A DNA stretch of 5,703 bases from assembly GCF_000688655.1 (NCBI RefSeq), contig NZ_JIBO01000015.1:2021-7723 (forward strand), given 5' to 3'. Each line of letters starts with the position of its first letter. Position 1 is the stretch's first letter. The stretch comes from Lonsdalea quercina subsp. quercina (GTDB lineage: Bacteria; Pseudomonadota; Gammaproteobacteria; Enterobacterales; Enterobacteriaceae). The notes below the pieces were generated by a model. It had not been told where the DNA came from, ran no database searches, and saw nothing but the letters and a program-made list of their open reading frames with translations. Positions 1 to 5,703 of the stretch are shown in pieces. A program made the position numbers and the translations under genes.

Positions 1-524
1 TCGTCCGGCAGCGAACGCGCAGGCGCGGGGTTGAGGATGACGCGGGTGCCGTGTCGCCGCGCTAACGCCGCAGCGGCCATCACGGTTTCCAACGGTGATT
101 CCAATTGCATCAACAGCGCGGACGCCTCAGCAATTTTCTGCTGAAACCGCGCCATCACACTTGGGCTTAAGGCCGCGTTCGCCCCCGAGTGAATGGCAAT
201 CATATTTTCAGCATCATCGTTGACCCAAATCAGCGCCACGCCGGTCGTCTGGCCGGGAACCGCTTCCACGGCGGAAATGTCGACGCGGTCTTCCGCCAGC
301 TGCTGGCGAATACGTTGACCGATATCGTCGGCCCCCACGCAGGCGATAAAAGCGATATCCGCCCCACAGCGCCCGGCCGCGACGGCCTGATTAGCCCCTT
401 TGCCGCCGAAAGCCACGTGATAATGCTTACCGATCACCGTTTCACCAGGCAAAGGAAACTGCGTCAGATTGAGAATATGATCCGCATTGATGCTGCCCAG
501 CACCACCAGTTTTCCGGCTTTCAT
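1..524 (-). CDS. rbsK: Ribokinase, N-terminal 174 codons (cut by window edge)
   Basis: Cytoplasmic PfkB-family sugar kinase that phosphorylates D-ribose with ATP to ribose 5-phosphate, the last step of this uptake pathway. The start is the ATG at 522-524, giving MKAGKLVVLGSINADHI; it is preceded by GGAGAG six bases upstream (531-536 on the plus strand). Residues matching the E. coli ribokinase ribose site are visible: N13 and D15 in GSINAD, the PfkB signature GGKGANQ at 40-46 with G41, K42 and N45, and E142 in MQLESP. The NPAPAR motif lies close to the cut end. The C-terminal half, with the catalytic aspartate and the anion-hole GAGD motif, is outside the window. It follows rbsB after 64 bp containing a hairpin, so its expression may be lower than that of rbsB. 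Identification rests on near-continuous similarity to E. coli RbsK as remembered; the visible part has no frameshift. Confidence 0.96.
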   Translation of the reverse strand, partial: MKAGKLVVLGSINADHILNLTQFPLPGETVIGKHYHVAFGGKGANQAVAAGRCGADIAFIACVGADDIGQRIRQQLAEDRVDISAVEAVPGQTTGVALIWVNDDAENMIAIHSGANAALSPSVMARFQQKIAEASALLMQLESPLETVMAAAALARRHGTRVILNPAPARSLPD

Positions 525-544
525 AACACGCTCTCCGAATGAAA

Positions 545-565
545 ACGCCGCGTAAGCCGCGACGT
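545..565 (-). terminator. Hairpin between rbsB and rbsK, possible partial terminator or 3'-end stabiliser
   Basis: Read on the minus strand, ACGTCGCG (565-558) pairs with CGCGGCGT (552-545) across a 5-base loop, with one G-U pair, and is followed by TTT then C. The stem is strong but the U tract is short, so this looks like a leaky terminator or a block to 3' exonucleases rather than a full stop. It begins 23 bases after the rbsB stop codon and ends nine bases before the rbsK Shine-Dalgarno. A role in keeping RbsB in excess over RbsK is inference. Confidence 0.5.
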
Positions 566-588
566 ATCGTCAATACATCCCTTTGACG

Positions 589-1479
589 TTAGGGTTTGGT
601 CGTTAATTTCAAATCGACGGGGATCACCGCAGGCACTTGTTCACCTTTCAGGACTTTATCCGCCGTCTGAACGCCGATGATACCAATCTGATCCGGTCGC
701 TGAGCCACCGTGGCGGCCAGCTTGCCACCGTTCACCGCTTTTATCCCGTCCTCGGTGCCATCAAATCCCACGACCAGCACATCATCCCTGCCCGCCGTCT
801 GCAAGGCGCGCAGCGCGCCCAGCGCCATTTCATCATTTTGTGCGAATACCGCTTTCACCGTCGGATGCGCCGTCAGCAGATTTTGCATGACATTTAACCC
901 CTTAGTGCGGTCAAAGTCCGCTGGCTGGCTGGCCAAAATGTCAAACTGGTGTCGCTTCGCCGAGGTCATGAAACCGCGACCGCGCTCGCGGGCCGCCGAG
1001 GTTCCCGCCAGCCCTTCCAACTGGATGACCTTCGCCCCCTCACCCAGCTTATCGGAGATAAAGTCTGCCGCGGCGGCTCCGCCTGCGGCATTGTCCGACG
1101 CCACGTGGCTGACGACCTGACCGCTGCTGGAAACGCGATCCAGCGTAATCACCGGGATGTTGGCCTGATTGGCCATCTTGATGGCATTTCCCACGGCATC
1201 AGAGTCCGTGGGGTTAATCAACAACAACCGGGCGCCGCGAACGGTCAGGTCCTGCACGTTCGATAGCTCTTTCGCTGGATTATTCTGCGAATCCAGCACC
1301 ACCAGGTTGTAGCCCTGCTTATCCGCCTCCTTCTGGACGCCATCCTTTAGTGAAACAAAGAAGGGATTGTTTAAGGTCGACACCACCAGCGCGATGGTCT
1401 CTTTGGCCGCCGCCTGCGTGGCAAGCGTTGCGCTTAAGGCAACGGCGGTCATCAACGTCACAAGCATTTTAATTTTCAT
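589..1479 (-). CDS. rbsB: Periplasmic D-ribose-binding protein
   Basis: Soluble substrate-binding protein of the ribose ABC transporter; in enteric bacteria it also presents ribose to the chemoreceptor Trg. The 296-residue product has a typical Sec signal peptide: basic start MKIK, a hydrophobic stretch at about 5-20, and AAA before a predicted cut after A25. The mature protein would be 271 residues beginning KETIALVVS, the same length as E. coli RbsB. Two periplasmic-binding-protein lobes of the LacI/GalR type follow. Ribose-contacting residues known from the E. coli structure are recognisable, including S9, N13, F15 and F16 of the mature chain, the D-R pair in ITLDR, and the later [19 protein letters not shown] and VGFDGT segments. 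The ATG at 1477-1479 has AGGAA eight bases upstream (1488-1492). It lies 26 bp after rbsC, which indicates one operon. Nothing is truncated or missing. Confidence 0.98.
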   Translation of the reverse strand: MKIKMLVTLMTAVALSATLATQAAAKETIALVVSTLNNPFFVSLKDGVQKEADKQGYNLVVLDSQNNPAKELSNVQDLTVRGARLLLINPTDSDAVGNAIKMANQANIPVITLDRVSSSGQVVSHVASDNAAGGAAAADFISDKLGEGAKVIQLEGLAGTSAARERGRGFMTSAKRHQFDILASQPADFDRTKGLNVMQNLLTAHPTVKAVFAQNDEMALGALRALQTAGRDDVLVVGFDGTEDGIKAVNGGKLAATVAQRPDQIGIIGVQTADKVLKGEQVPAVIPVDLKLTTKP

Positions 1480-1505
1480 CTTGATGATTCCTATATAGAT
1501 GACGG

Positions 1506-2474
1506 TTATTTACTGCTTTTGTTGTCTACCAGAACCGCCAGCAGAATCACGGCCGCTTTGACGATCATTTGGTAGTAAGACGACACGCCCAGCAGATTCA
1601 GCCCATTGTTCAAGAACCCCAGAATCAATGCACCGATCAGCGTCCCCATGACTCGCCCTTTGCCACCGGCCAGGCTGGTGCCGCCCAGAACAACGGCGGC
1701 GATCGCATCCAGTTCATAGCCCGATCCCGCCGTAGGCTGCGCGGACGACAGACGCGCGACTTCGATAATGCCCGCCAGCGCCGACAGCAGACCGCACACC
1801 GCGTATACCGCAATTTTGACCTTATCCACGCTGATGCCGGAGAGACGCGTCGCCGCCTCATTGCCGCCCAGTGCATAGATGTAGCGTCCGAAACGGGTAT
1901 GATGAAGGACATACCACGCCGCCAGAAACACGCCTGCCATCAGCCAGATAGGCGTAGGCACGCCCAGCGGACGCCCGATGCCGAACCAACCCAACACGTC
2001 CGCCGACGCTGAAAACCCGGCGTTGATCGGGCTGCCGTTGGTATAAACCAGGGTGACGCCACGCAACAGCAACATCATGACCAACGTCGCGATAAAAGCC
2101 TGTACGCGACCTTTAGCAACAATAAAGCCAGTGCCAGCGCCGATCGCCGCCCCCAACCCCAGCGCGACGAACACCGCCACCAGCGCATTGACCTCCATTC
2201 CCACCAGCGACGCCGCCACCGCGCCGGTCAACGCCAGCAGCGACCCGACGGACAAATCAATGCCCGAAGAGAGGATCACCAGCGTCATTCCCACCGCCAT
2301 AATGGCGTTCACCGACGTCTGCTGGAGAATATTGAACAGATTGTTCAAAGTGAAAAAGTTGGGGCTTAGCGCCGACACCACAGCAATGAGGATCAGCAGC
2401 GCGATCAGCGACTTTTGTTCCAGCAGCCACGCTTTGCCGAACCGGCGCTTTGCGATGATAGTGTGAGTGCTCAT
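1506..2474 (-). CDS. rbsC: Ribose ABC transporter permease
   Basis: Inner-membrane channel subunit of the ribose importer; works as a dimer with RbsA and receives ribose from RbsB. At 322 residues it is about one longer than E. coli RbsC. The chain is strongly hydrophobic, with several membrane segments (for example about 22-36, 56-72, 79-99, 105-120, 129-144, 177-192, 225-240, 258-270 and 279-297). The cytoplasmic loop that couples to the ATPase is seen as EAATRLSG at 206-213. The N terminus varies, while the [14 protein letters not shown] stretch and most of the core match E. coli closely. The ATG at 2472-2474 is preceded by an AGGAG (2485-2489) that lies inside the last codons of rbsA; only 7 bp separate the two genes, so translational coupling is likely. 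Confidence 0.97.
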   Translation of the reverse strand: MSTHTIIAKRRFGKAWLLEQKSLIALLILIAVVSALSPNFFTLNNLFNILQQTSVNAIMAVGMTLVILSSGIDLSVGSLLALTGAVAASLVGMEVNALVAVFVALGLGAAIGAGTGFIVAKGRVQAFIATLVMMLLLRGVTLVYTNGSPINAGFSASADVLGWFGIGRPLGVPTPIWLMAGVFLAAWYVLHHTRFGRYIYALGGNEAATRLSGISVDKVKIAVYAVCGLLSALAGIIEVARLSSAQPTAGSGYELDAIAAVVLGGTSLAGGKGRVMGTLIGALILGFLNNGLNLLGVSSYYQMIVKAAVILLAVLVDNKSSK

Positions 2475-2481
2475 ATCGGCC

Positions 2482-3990
2482 TTACTCCTGCTCTATGCGG
2501 TAGTGTTGTTTTCCGACGGCGGCCGCCATCAGCGCTTCCTGCGTCGCTTCATCGCGGGAGAACTCGCCGCTCAGCCGCCCTTCGTGCATCACGATGATAC
2601 GATCGCTCATCCCCAGAACTTCGGGCATTTCGGACGACACCAAAATGATGCTCAGCCCTTCTTGCTTGAACTGGTTAATCAACTGGTAGATTTCTTTTTT
2701 GGCGCCGACGTCCACGCCGCGCGTCGGCTCATCGAGGATCAGGACCTTCGGCCGCGTCATCAGTCCGCGCGCTATCGCCACTTTTTGCTGATTGCCGCCG
2801 GAGAGCAATCCGATAGGCTGCTCCATCGATGGGGTTCGGATATGAAACAGGCGGATAAAGTCGCTCACGGCCTGCGCTTCTTCACCGTGTTTCAGCGTTC
2901 CGCCGGTATGGCTGAAATAACGCAGCGCCGTCAGAGACATGTTTTCCTTTACCGACATACCGAGCACCAGACCGTCGCGCTTGCGATCCTCGGAAATATA
3001 GACGATGCCGTTCGCCAAACCGTCCTGCGGTGAGTGAGTCACCACGTCCCGCCCCTCCAGCGTCAGCGTGCCGCCGGTGCGGGGAAGGGCGCCGTAGAGG
3101 ATTTTCATCAACTCTGTGCGTCCCGCGCCCATCAGGCCGGAAACACCGAGAATTTCGCCTCTGTGCAAGGTAAAGCTGACCGGCAGTACGCCCGGCCCGG
3201 AGACCCGATCGACGTTCATCCGGATCGCGCCCGGCGCCTGAGCCAGGCGGGGATATTGATCTTCCAGCTTGCGGCCCACCATCATCTCGATCAGCCGCTC
3301 TTCCTGCAGATCGCCCACGGGCAGCTCACTGATGAATTGCCCGTCACGCATCACCGTTACGTCATCGCAGACCTCGAAGATCTCCTTGAGGCGATGAGAG
3401 ATGTAAACCAGCCCACAGCCCTGCGCTGTCAACTCGCCGATGACGCTGAATAAGGAGGCGGTTTCGGTATCGGTTAACGCATCCGTGGGTTCATCCATCA
3501 CGATAACCCGGGATTTGAAGCTGAGCACCTTGGCGATTTCCACCATTTGCTGGTCGCCGATAGACAGCTCTCCCACCGGACGACGGCTGTCATAACGCAG
3601 ATTCAAACGCTGCAACAGGCGATCCGCTTCGGCATACATTCGCTTCCAGTCGATGCGGCCCAGCGGCGTCGTGAATTCACGCCCCAGGAAGATGTTTTCC
3701 GCGATGGTGAGCTGCGGGATCAAATTCAGTTCCTGATGGATGATGCCAATCCCCGCTTCCTGCGACGCTTTAGGCCCGCTGAAGGCCACCTCTTCGCCGA
3801 GGAAACACACGCTCCCGGCGTCTTTGCGGTATATCCCGGTCAACACCTTCATCAGCGTGGACTTACCCGCGCCGTTCTCGCCCACCAGCGCCATGACTTT
3901 GCCCGGATAAACGTTCAGTCCCGCGCCAGACAGCGCTTTAACGCCCGGAAAAGATTTGGTGATGCCGTGCAGTTGCAGTAAAGGTTGCAT
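2482..3990 (-). CDS. rbsA: Ribose ABC transporter ATP-binding protein (two fused nucleotide-binding domains)
   Basis: Cytoplasmic ATPase that powers ribose import through RbsC. The 502-residue protein holds two ABC domains in tandem, as in other sugar importers of the MglA/AraG/XylG class. Domain 1 has Walker A GENGAGKS (37-44), signature LSIGDQQ (142-148), Walker B VIVMDEP (162-168) and switch H199. Domain 2 has the degenerate Walker [10 protein letters not shown] (about 285-293, with Arg in place of the catalytic Lys), signature LSGGNQQ (about 396-402) and Walker B VLILDEP (about 416-422). This asymmetry is normal for the family, so one site is expected to hydrolyse ATP. I chose the ATG at 3988-3990 ([10 protein letters not shown]) because it aligns with E. 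coli RbsA (501 residues) and has GAGG five bases upstream, overlapping the rbsD stop codon. An in-frame ATG at 4033-4035 would add 15 residues inside rbsD with no family support. Confidence 0.97.
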   Translation of the reverse strand: MQPLLQLHGITKSFPGVKALSGAGLNVYPGKVMALVGENGAGKSTLMKVLTGIYRKDAGSVCFLGEEVAFSGPKASQEAGIGIIHQELNLIPQLTIAENIFLGREFTTPLGRIDWKRMYAEADRLLQRLNLRYDSRRPVGELSIGDQQMVEIAKVLSFKSRVIVMDEPTDALTDTETASLFSVIGELTAQGCGLVYISHRLKEIFEVCDDVTVMRDGQFISELPVGDLQEERLIEMMVGRKLEDQYPRLAQAPGAIRMNVDRVSGPGVLPVSFTLHRGEILGVSGLMGAGRTELMKILYGALPRTGGTLTLEGRDVVTHSPQDGLANGIVYISEDRKRDGLVLGMSVKENMSLTALRYFSHTGGTLKHGEEAQAVSDFIRLFHIRTPSMEQPIGLLSGGNQQKVAIARGLMTRPKVLILDEPTRGVDVGAKKEIYQLINQFKQEGLSIILVSSEMPEVLGMSDRIIVMHEGRLSGEFSRDEATQEALMAAAVGKQHYRIEQE

Positions 3991-3997
3991 AGCGGCC

Positions 3998-4417
3998 TCA
4001 GAAAGTGACGCCCGCGCGCAGGATGACGTTCGCATAAGGGGAGCACTCCCCGCTGCGGATCACGGCCCGGCTTTGAGCGCTTTGCTGTTTGAATGCGTCA
4101 TGGGTGACGTAATGAAGCGAAATCGTATTGCCTTGACGTTGTTCAAGCTGGAGTAAATGCTGCAATAGCGCATCGTGAATACGAGGATTGTTCTCGATGA
4201 TCTCTTTGGCCAGAATGGCCGCTTCCACCTGCATTTCTTCAGTCACGGCCGCCACGACCTGCATAAACTCGGGCACGTTGTGGGTGAGCGCCAGATCGAT
4301 GCGGAGAATCTTCTCCGCCACCGGCAGTCCGGCATCCGCGATCGCGATGCTGTCGGTATGACCCAGACGAGCTATCACCTCAGAAATCGCGGTATTCAGC
4401 AACACACCTTTTTTCAT
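3998..4417 (-). CDS. rbsD: D-ribose pyranase
   Basis: First gene of the operon. RbsD interconverts beta-pyranose and beta-furanose ribose in the cytoplasm, supplying the furanose form used by RbsK; homologues assemble into decamers. The 139-residue product starting MKKGVLLN matches E. coli RbsD in length and along the chain. Conserved active-site residues are present: H20 in RLGHTD, D28 in DAGLP, H106, and Y128 and N130 in the ECSPYAN segment near the C terminus. Two ATGs lie side by side (4418-4420 and 4415-4417); the second is chosen because of ribosome-site spacing and agreement with family length. The gene ends 7 bp before rbsA, so the two are very likely translationally coupled. Confidence 0.96.
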   Translation of the reverse strand: MKKGVLLNTAISEVIARLGHTDSIAIADAGLPVAEKILRIDLALTHNVPEFMQVVAAVTEEMQVEAAILAKEIIENNPRIHDALLQHLLQLEQRQGNTISLHYVTHDAFKQQSAQSRAVIRSGECSPYANVILRAGVTF

Positions 4418-4423
4418 CATTCC

Positions 4424-4428
4424 CCCTC
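4424..4428 (-). promoter_or_regulatory. Ribosome-binding site that decides the rbsD start
   Basis: The minus strand reads GAGGG followed by GGA and then two consecutive ATGs. Spacing from GAGGG is three bases to the first ATG and six to the second. The second has the usual spacing and gives the family-typical 139-residue protein. The site sits immediately beside the operator, so RbsR and the initiating ribosome act on adjoining sequence at the DNA and RNA level. Confidence 0.7.
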
Positions 4429-4444
4429 AGCGAAACGTTTCGCT
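4429..4444. promoter_or_regulatory. Main RbsR operator of the ribose operon
   Basis: AGCGAAACGTTTCGCT is a perfect 16-bp palindrome with the central CG pair typical of LacI/GalR-family operators, and it closely resembles the E. coli rbs operator. It lies directly downstream of the predicted transcription start (about 4445) and just upstream of the rbsD ribosome site, a position suited to blocking transcription until ribose binds RbsR. The rbsR gene is not in the window; in E. coli it follows rbsK. Confidence 0.88.
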
Positions 4445-4451
4445 TGCCCGG

Positions 4452-4480
4452 ATAATGAGCAAACGGGGCTGGGAAGACAA
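4452..4480 (-). promoter_or_regulatory. Predicted sigma-70 promoter of rbsDACBK
   Basis: On the minus strand, TTGTCT (4480-4475) and CATTAT (4457-4452) are separated by exactly 17 bp and each match four of six consensus bases. The predicted start is about 4445, at the edge of the palindromic operator. A weak match plus an upstream CRP-like site fits an activator-dependent sugar operon. No better pair was seen between the operator and the CRP site. Confidence 0.62.
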
Positions 4481-4494
4481 TCATGATGTAACCA

Positions 4495-4516
4495 AAATGT
4501 GATCGCTATCGAAACG
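4495..4516. promoter_or_regulatory. CRP-like site upstream of the rbs promoter
   Basis: The plus strand reads AAATGTGATCGCTATCGAAACG. The left half matches the CRP consensus AAATGTGATC perfectly, while the right half (TCGAA where TCACA is expected) is poor. The centre, between 4505 and 4506, is about 60 bp upstream of the predicted start, close to the -61.5 position of class I CRP activation. The degraded half coincides with the second RbsR-like palindrome. Confidence 0.55.
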
Positions 4517-4521
4517 TTTCG
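4510..4521. promoter_or_regulatory. Second RbsR-like operator
   Basis: CGAAACGTTTCG is a perfect 12-bp palindrome identical to the core of the main operator, and its right arm extends to GTTTCGCT while the left arm does not. Its centre is 79 bp from that of the main operator. It overlaps the right half of the CRP-like site, so a bound repressor could exclude CRP. A 12-bp exact core repeat twice in about 90 bp is unlikely by chance; which LacI-family protein uses it is inference. Confidence 0.65.
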
Positions 4522-4586
4522 CTCACACCATAAAAACAGCGGAGAGACCGTAAGAAAGGTGGAGGAAAGTGAAAGGATGCGAAGAG

Positions 4587-4604
4587 GGGCGGGGTAACCC
4601 GCCC
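4587..4604 (-). terminator. GC-rich hairpin after ygiW, probable terminator
   Basis: GGGCGGG and CCCGCCC form a perfect 7-bp stem around a 4-base loop (4594-4597), starting about 25 bases after the ygiW stop on the minus strand. The following minus-strand bases, CTCTTCGC, are only partly U-rich, so termination may be incomplete and some transcripts could run into the rbs control region. No competing terminator was seen in the rest of the gap; 4522-4586 holds no other recognised feature. Confidence 0.5.
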
Positions 4605-4629
4605 GGAAAGGAGAGGTGTTCGAGACGTG

Positions 4630-5031
4630 TCAGTTCTGGATTTTCTTCACCTGTTTGACATCCAGCTCTGCCGAATTGAAGCCTTTATCCATCTCGCCTT
4701 GCAGCTCCACCTTGTCGGTCGGCGTCACGTTCTGGCCGTTCCAGTATTTGTCGTCGATCTCGACCGTTATCGTGCCGGTTTCGTCGCGGAACTGATAATC
4801 CTCGCTGCCGACGCGGCGTTCAATATGGCCGCGCACCGTCACCCAACTGTCGTCTTTCAGCTCTTTGGCTTTCGCTACCGTCGTCACGCTACCGTCGGGA
4901 CCGGAAAACCCGCCGGCGGAATGTGCCGGGGATGAGGAGGCATTAGGTTCCACAAATCCGCCGGTCTGAGCGGCAAAAGCCGGGGCGGCGCACAGTGCGG
5001 TGATAGCGAATAACGCTGCTGTTTTTTTCAT
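4630..5031 (-). CDS. ygiW: Secreted BOF-family (bacterial OB-fold) stress protein YgiW/VisP
   Basis: The 133-residue protein begins with a signal peptide (MKKTAALFAITALCAAPAFA, predicted cut after A20), so it should be periplasmic. The Cys at 14 is not in a lipobox context. After a flexible Gly/Ser/Pro stretch with two related motifs, GGFVEP (24-29) and GGFSGP (40-45), comes the BOF domain, about 48-131, with SVTTV, the WVTVRG strand, the IERRVG strand and the C-terminal LDVKQVKKI strand. It aligns end to end with E. coli YgiW (130 residues). The Salmonella homologue VisP is reported to bind peptidoglycan and to affect lipid A modification and virulence; whether that holds here is not shown. 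The start ATG (5029-5031) has AAGGAG seven bases upstream. It is divergent from qseB across 219 bp, as in E. coli. A clear -10/-35 pair for this gene could not be assigned. Confidence 0.93.
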   Translation of the reverse strand: MKKTAALFAITALCAAPAFAAQTGGFVEPNASSSPAHSAGGFSGPDGSVTTVAKAKELKDDSWVTVRGHIERRVGSEDYQFRDETGTITVEIDDKYWNGQNVTPTDKVELQGEMDKGFNSAELDVKQVKKIQN

Positions 5032-5114
5032 ATAAAGACTCCTTATTAATATTTGATTGCCGTAGGGTAAAACTGCGTTTCATTTGCCTTACAGCGCCAC
5101 TTAAACAAAATCTT

Positions 5115-5154
5115 CTTAACAGGATCTTAAGGATAGCCAATCATCCGTTATCTT
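5115..5154 (+). promoter_or_regulatory. QseB/PmrA-type box and predicted qseB promoter
   Basis: CTTAAC (5115-5120), a 5-base spacer, and CTTAAG (5126-5131) form the 11-bp-period direct repeat that PmrA and QseB recognise. The second half-site lies exactly 17 bp before TATCTT (5149-5154), a four-of-six match to the -10 consensus, so the box takes the place of the -35 element, as in promoters activated by PmrA-type regulators. Transcription would start near 5161, leaving a leader of about 90 bases before qseB. This suggests autoactivation. The same box may also serve ygiW on the opposite strand. Confidence 0.65.
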
Positions 5155-5250
5155 TATCCATACGGTGGTCTGCGCCACATTTCCGAACCTTTGGGCTGTT
5201 CTGTCAGTACCGTCCCCCGATAACATCCCCCCAACGCAAGGTGGAAAAAA

Positions 5251-5703
5251 ATGAGAATACTGCTGATAGAAGATGACCGGCTGATAGGCGACGGCATCAA
5301 AGCCGGATTGACCAAACTGGGGTTTAGCGTCGACTGGTTCGTGCAAGGCGAACAGGGTATGCAGGCGCTGCACGCCGCCCCTTACGACGCGGTGGTGCTG
5401 GACCTGAGCCTGCCCGAAATCGATGGTCTGGTCATTCTGCGACGCTGGCGGCAGGCCGGGGAGACAATCCCCGTACTGATTCTGACCGCGCGCGACGCGC
5501 TGGAAAATCGGGTTCAGGGATTGCAGGAGGGCGCAGACGACTACCTGTGCAAACCGTTCGCCCTCACCGAAGTGGCCGCTCGGCTACAGGCGCTGATCCG
5601 CCGCCGTCACGGCGAGCTGCGGCCAAAGCTCGTCTACGATAACGTGGCGTTAGAGCCGGGAACGCGCGCCGTCACCGTCGACGGTCGGCCGGTCGAGCTG
5701 AAG
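5251..5703 (+). CDS. qseB: Response regulator QseB (PreA), first 151 codons (cut by window edge)
   Basis: OmpR/PhoB-family transcription factor paired with the membrane kinase QseC (PreB), whose gene is expected just downstream. The receiver domain (about 1-115) is complete: acidic pocket D8 and D9, phosphorylated D51 in [10 protein letters not shown], switch T79 in LTARD, and K101 in the family-typical DDYLCKPF. The winged-helix DNA-binding domain starts around 125 and is cut after VELK. The family is normally about 219-225 residues, so roughly two thirds are present. The ATG at 5251 has AAGGTGG (5238-5244) six bases upstream. Similarity to E. coli QseB is strong throughout the receiver and includes the DYLCKPFAL stretch shared with close relatives such as PmrA; the adjacent ygiW favours QseB over PmrA. 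Confidence 0.93.
   Translation, partial: MRILLIEDDRLIGDGIKAGLTKLGFSVDWFVQGEQGMQALHAAPYDAVVLDLSLPEIDGLVILRRWRQAGETIPVLILTARDALENRVQGLQEGADDYLCKPFALTEVAARLQALIRRRHGELRPKLVYDNVALEPGTRAVTVDGRPVELK

Noticed and set aside
189..542. Plus-strand open frame of 117 codons
   Set aside because: It lies wholly antisense to rbsK apart from its last codons, its translation resembles no family I know, and GC-rich genes commonly give such shadow frames.
637..1266. Three overlapping plus-strand open frames
   Set aside because: All are antisense to rbsB, which is intact and clearly recognised; no ribosome site or family resemblance supports them.
1569..2466. Plus-strand and alternative-frame minus-strand frames inside rbsC
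   Set aside because: They are shadows of the intact permease gene; their Arg/Ala/Pro-rich translations are typical of antisense GC-rich coding DNA.
2467..3981. Long plus-strand frames of 139 to 188 codons opposite rbsA
   Set aside because: rbsA is complete with all ABC motifs, and the antisense frames have no recognisable domains.
3991..4035. Upstream ATG extending rbsA by 15 residues
   Set aside because: The extension overlaps the end of rbsD, has no family counterpart, and the downstream ATG has its own ribosome site and gives the expected N terminus.
4587..4604. The same GC-rich hairpin read as a plus-strand terminator
   Set aside because: The plus-strand sequence after the stem is GGAAAGGAG, with no U tract, and no plus-strand gene ends nearby.
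4943..5140. Minus-strand 65-codon frame overlapping the start of ygiW
   Set aside because: It runs out of frame through the ygiW signal peptide region and the promoter spacer; ygiW itself has a good start and ribosome site.
5116..5373. Minus-strand open frame of 85 codons across the qseB promoter and start
   Set aside because: It overlaps the start of a well-supported response regulator and its promoter, and has no recognisable family.

Overview
The window carries a chromosomal segment of a gamma-proteobacterium in the order Enterobacterales. All six genes are close relatives of Escherichia coli K-12 genes, recognised from memory of the protein families. Base composition is moderately GC-rich and uniform, and nothing suggests recent transfer. 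The genus cannot be fixed. Enough residues differ from E. coli, and the neighbourhood is different enough, that a more distant member (for example a Pectobacteriaceae-type organism) is plausible, but that is inference.

Layout. From about 1 to 4417 the minus strand holds the high-affinity ribose operon, transcribed right to left as rbsD-rbsA-rbsC-rbsB-rbsK. rbsK runs off the left edge; the regulator gene rbsR, which follows rbsK in E. coli, would lie outside. The intergenic region 4418-4629 contains the rbs control region: a perfect 16-bp RbsR-type palindrome just downstream of the predicted start site, a sigma-70-like promoter, a CRP-like half-site centred near -60, and a second RbsR-like palindrome overlapping that CRP site. 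It also holds a GC-rich hairpin that probably ends the neighbouring gene. At 4630-5031, also on the minus strand, is ygiW (visP), a small secreted BOF-domain protein. Divergent from it on the plus strand is qseB (preA/ygiX), an OmpR-family response regulator cut by the right edge at codon 151. The ygiW-qseB spacer contains a direct repeat of the QseB/PmrA type that takes the place of a -35 element for qseB.

How the genes work together. RbsB captures ribose in the periplasm, RbsC is the membrane channel and RbsA the ATPase. RbsD converts the pyranose form of ribose to the furanose form that RbsK phosphorylates to ribose 5-phosphate. Ribose should relieve RbsR repression, and cAMP-CRP should activate under carbon limitation. 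YgiW and QseB belong to an envelope stress/virulence two-component locus whose sensor gene (qseC) would be expected just past the right edge.

All coding content is familiar; I see no undescribed system. The points worth a second look are regulatory: the two rbs operators with the embedded CRP site, the hairpin between rbsB and rbsK, and the joining of the rbs and ygiW-qseB loci, which are far apart in E. coli.
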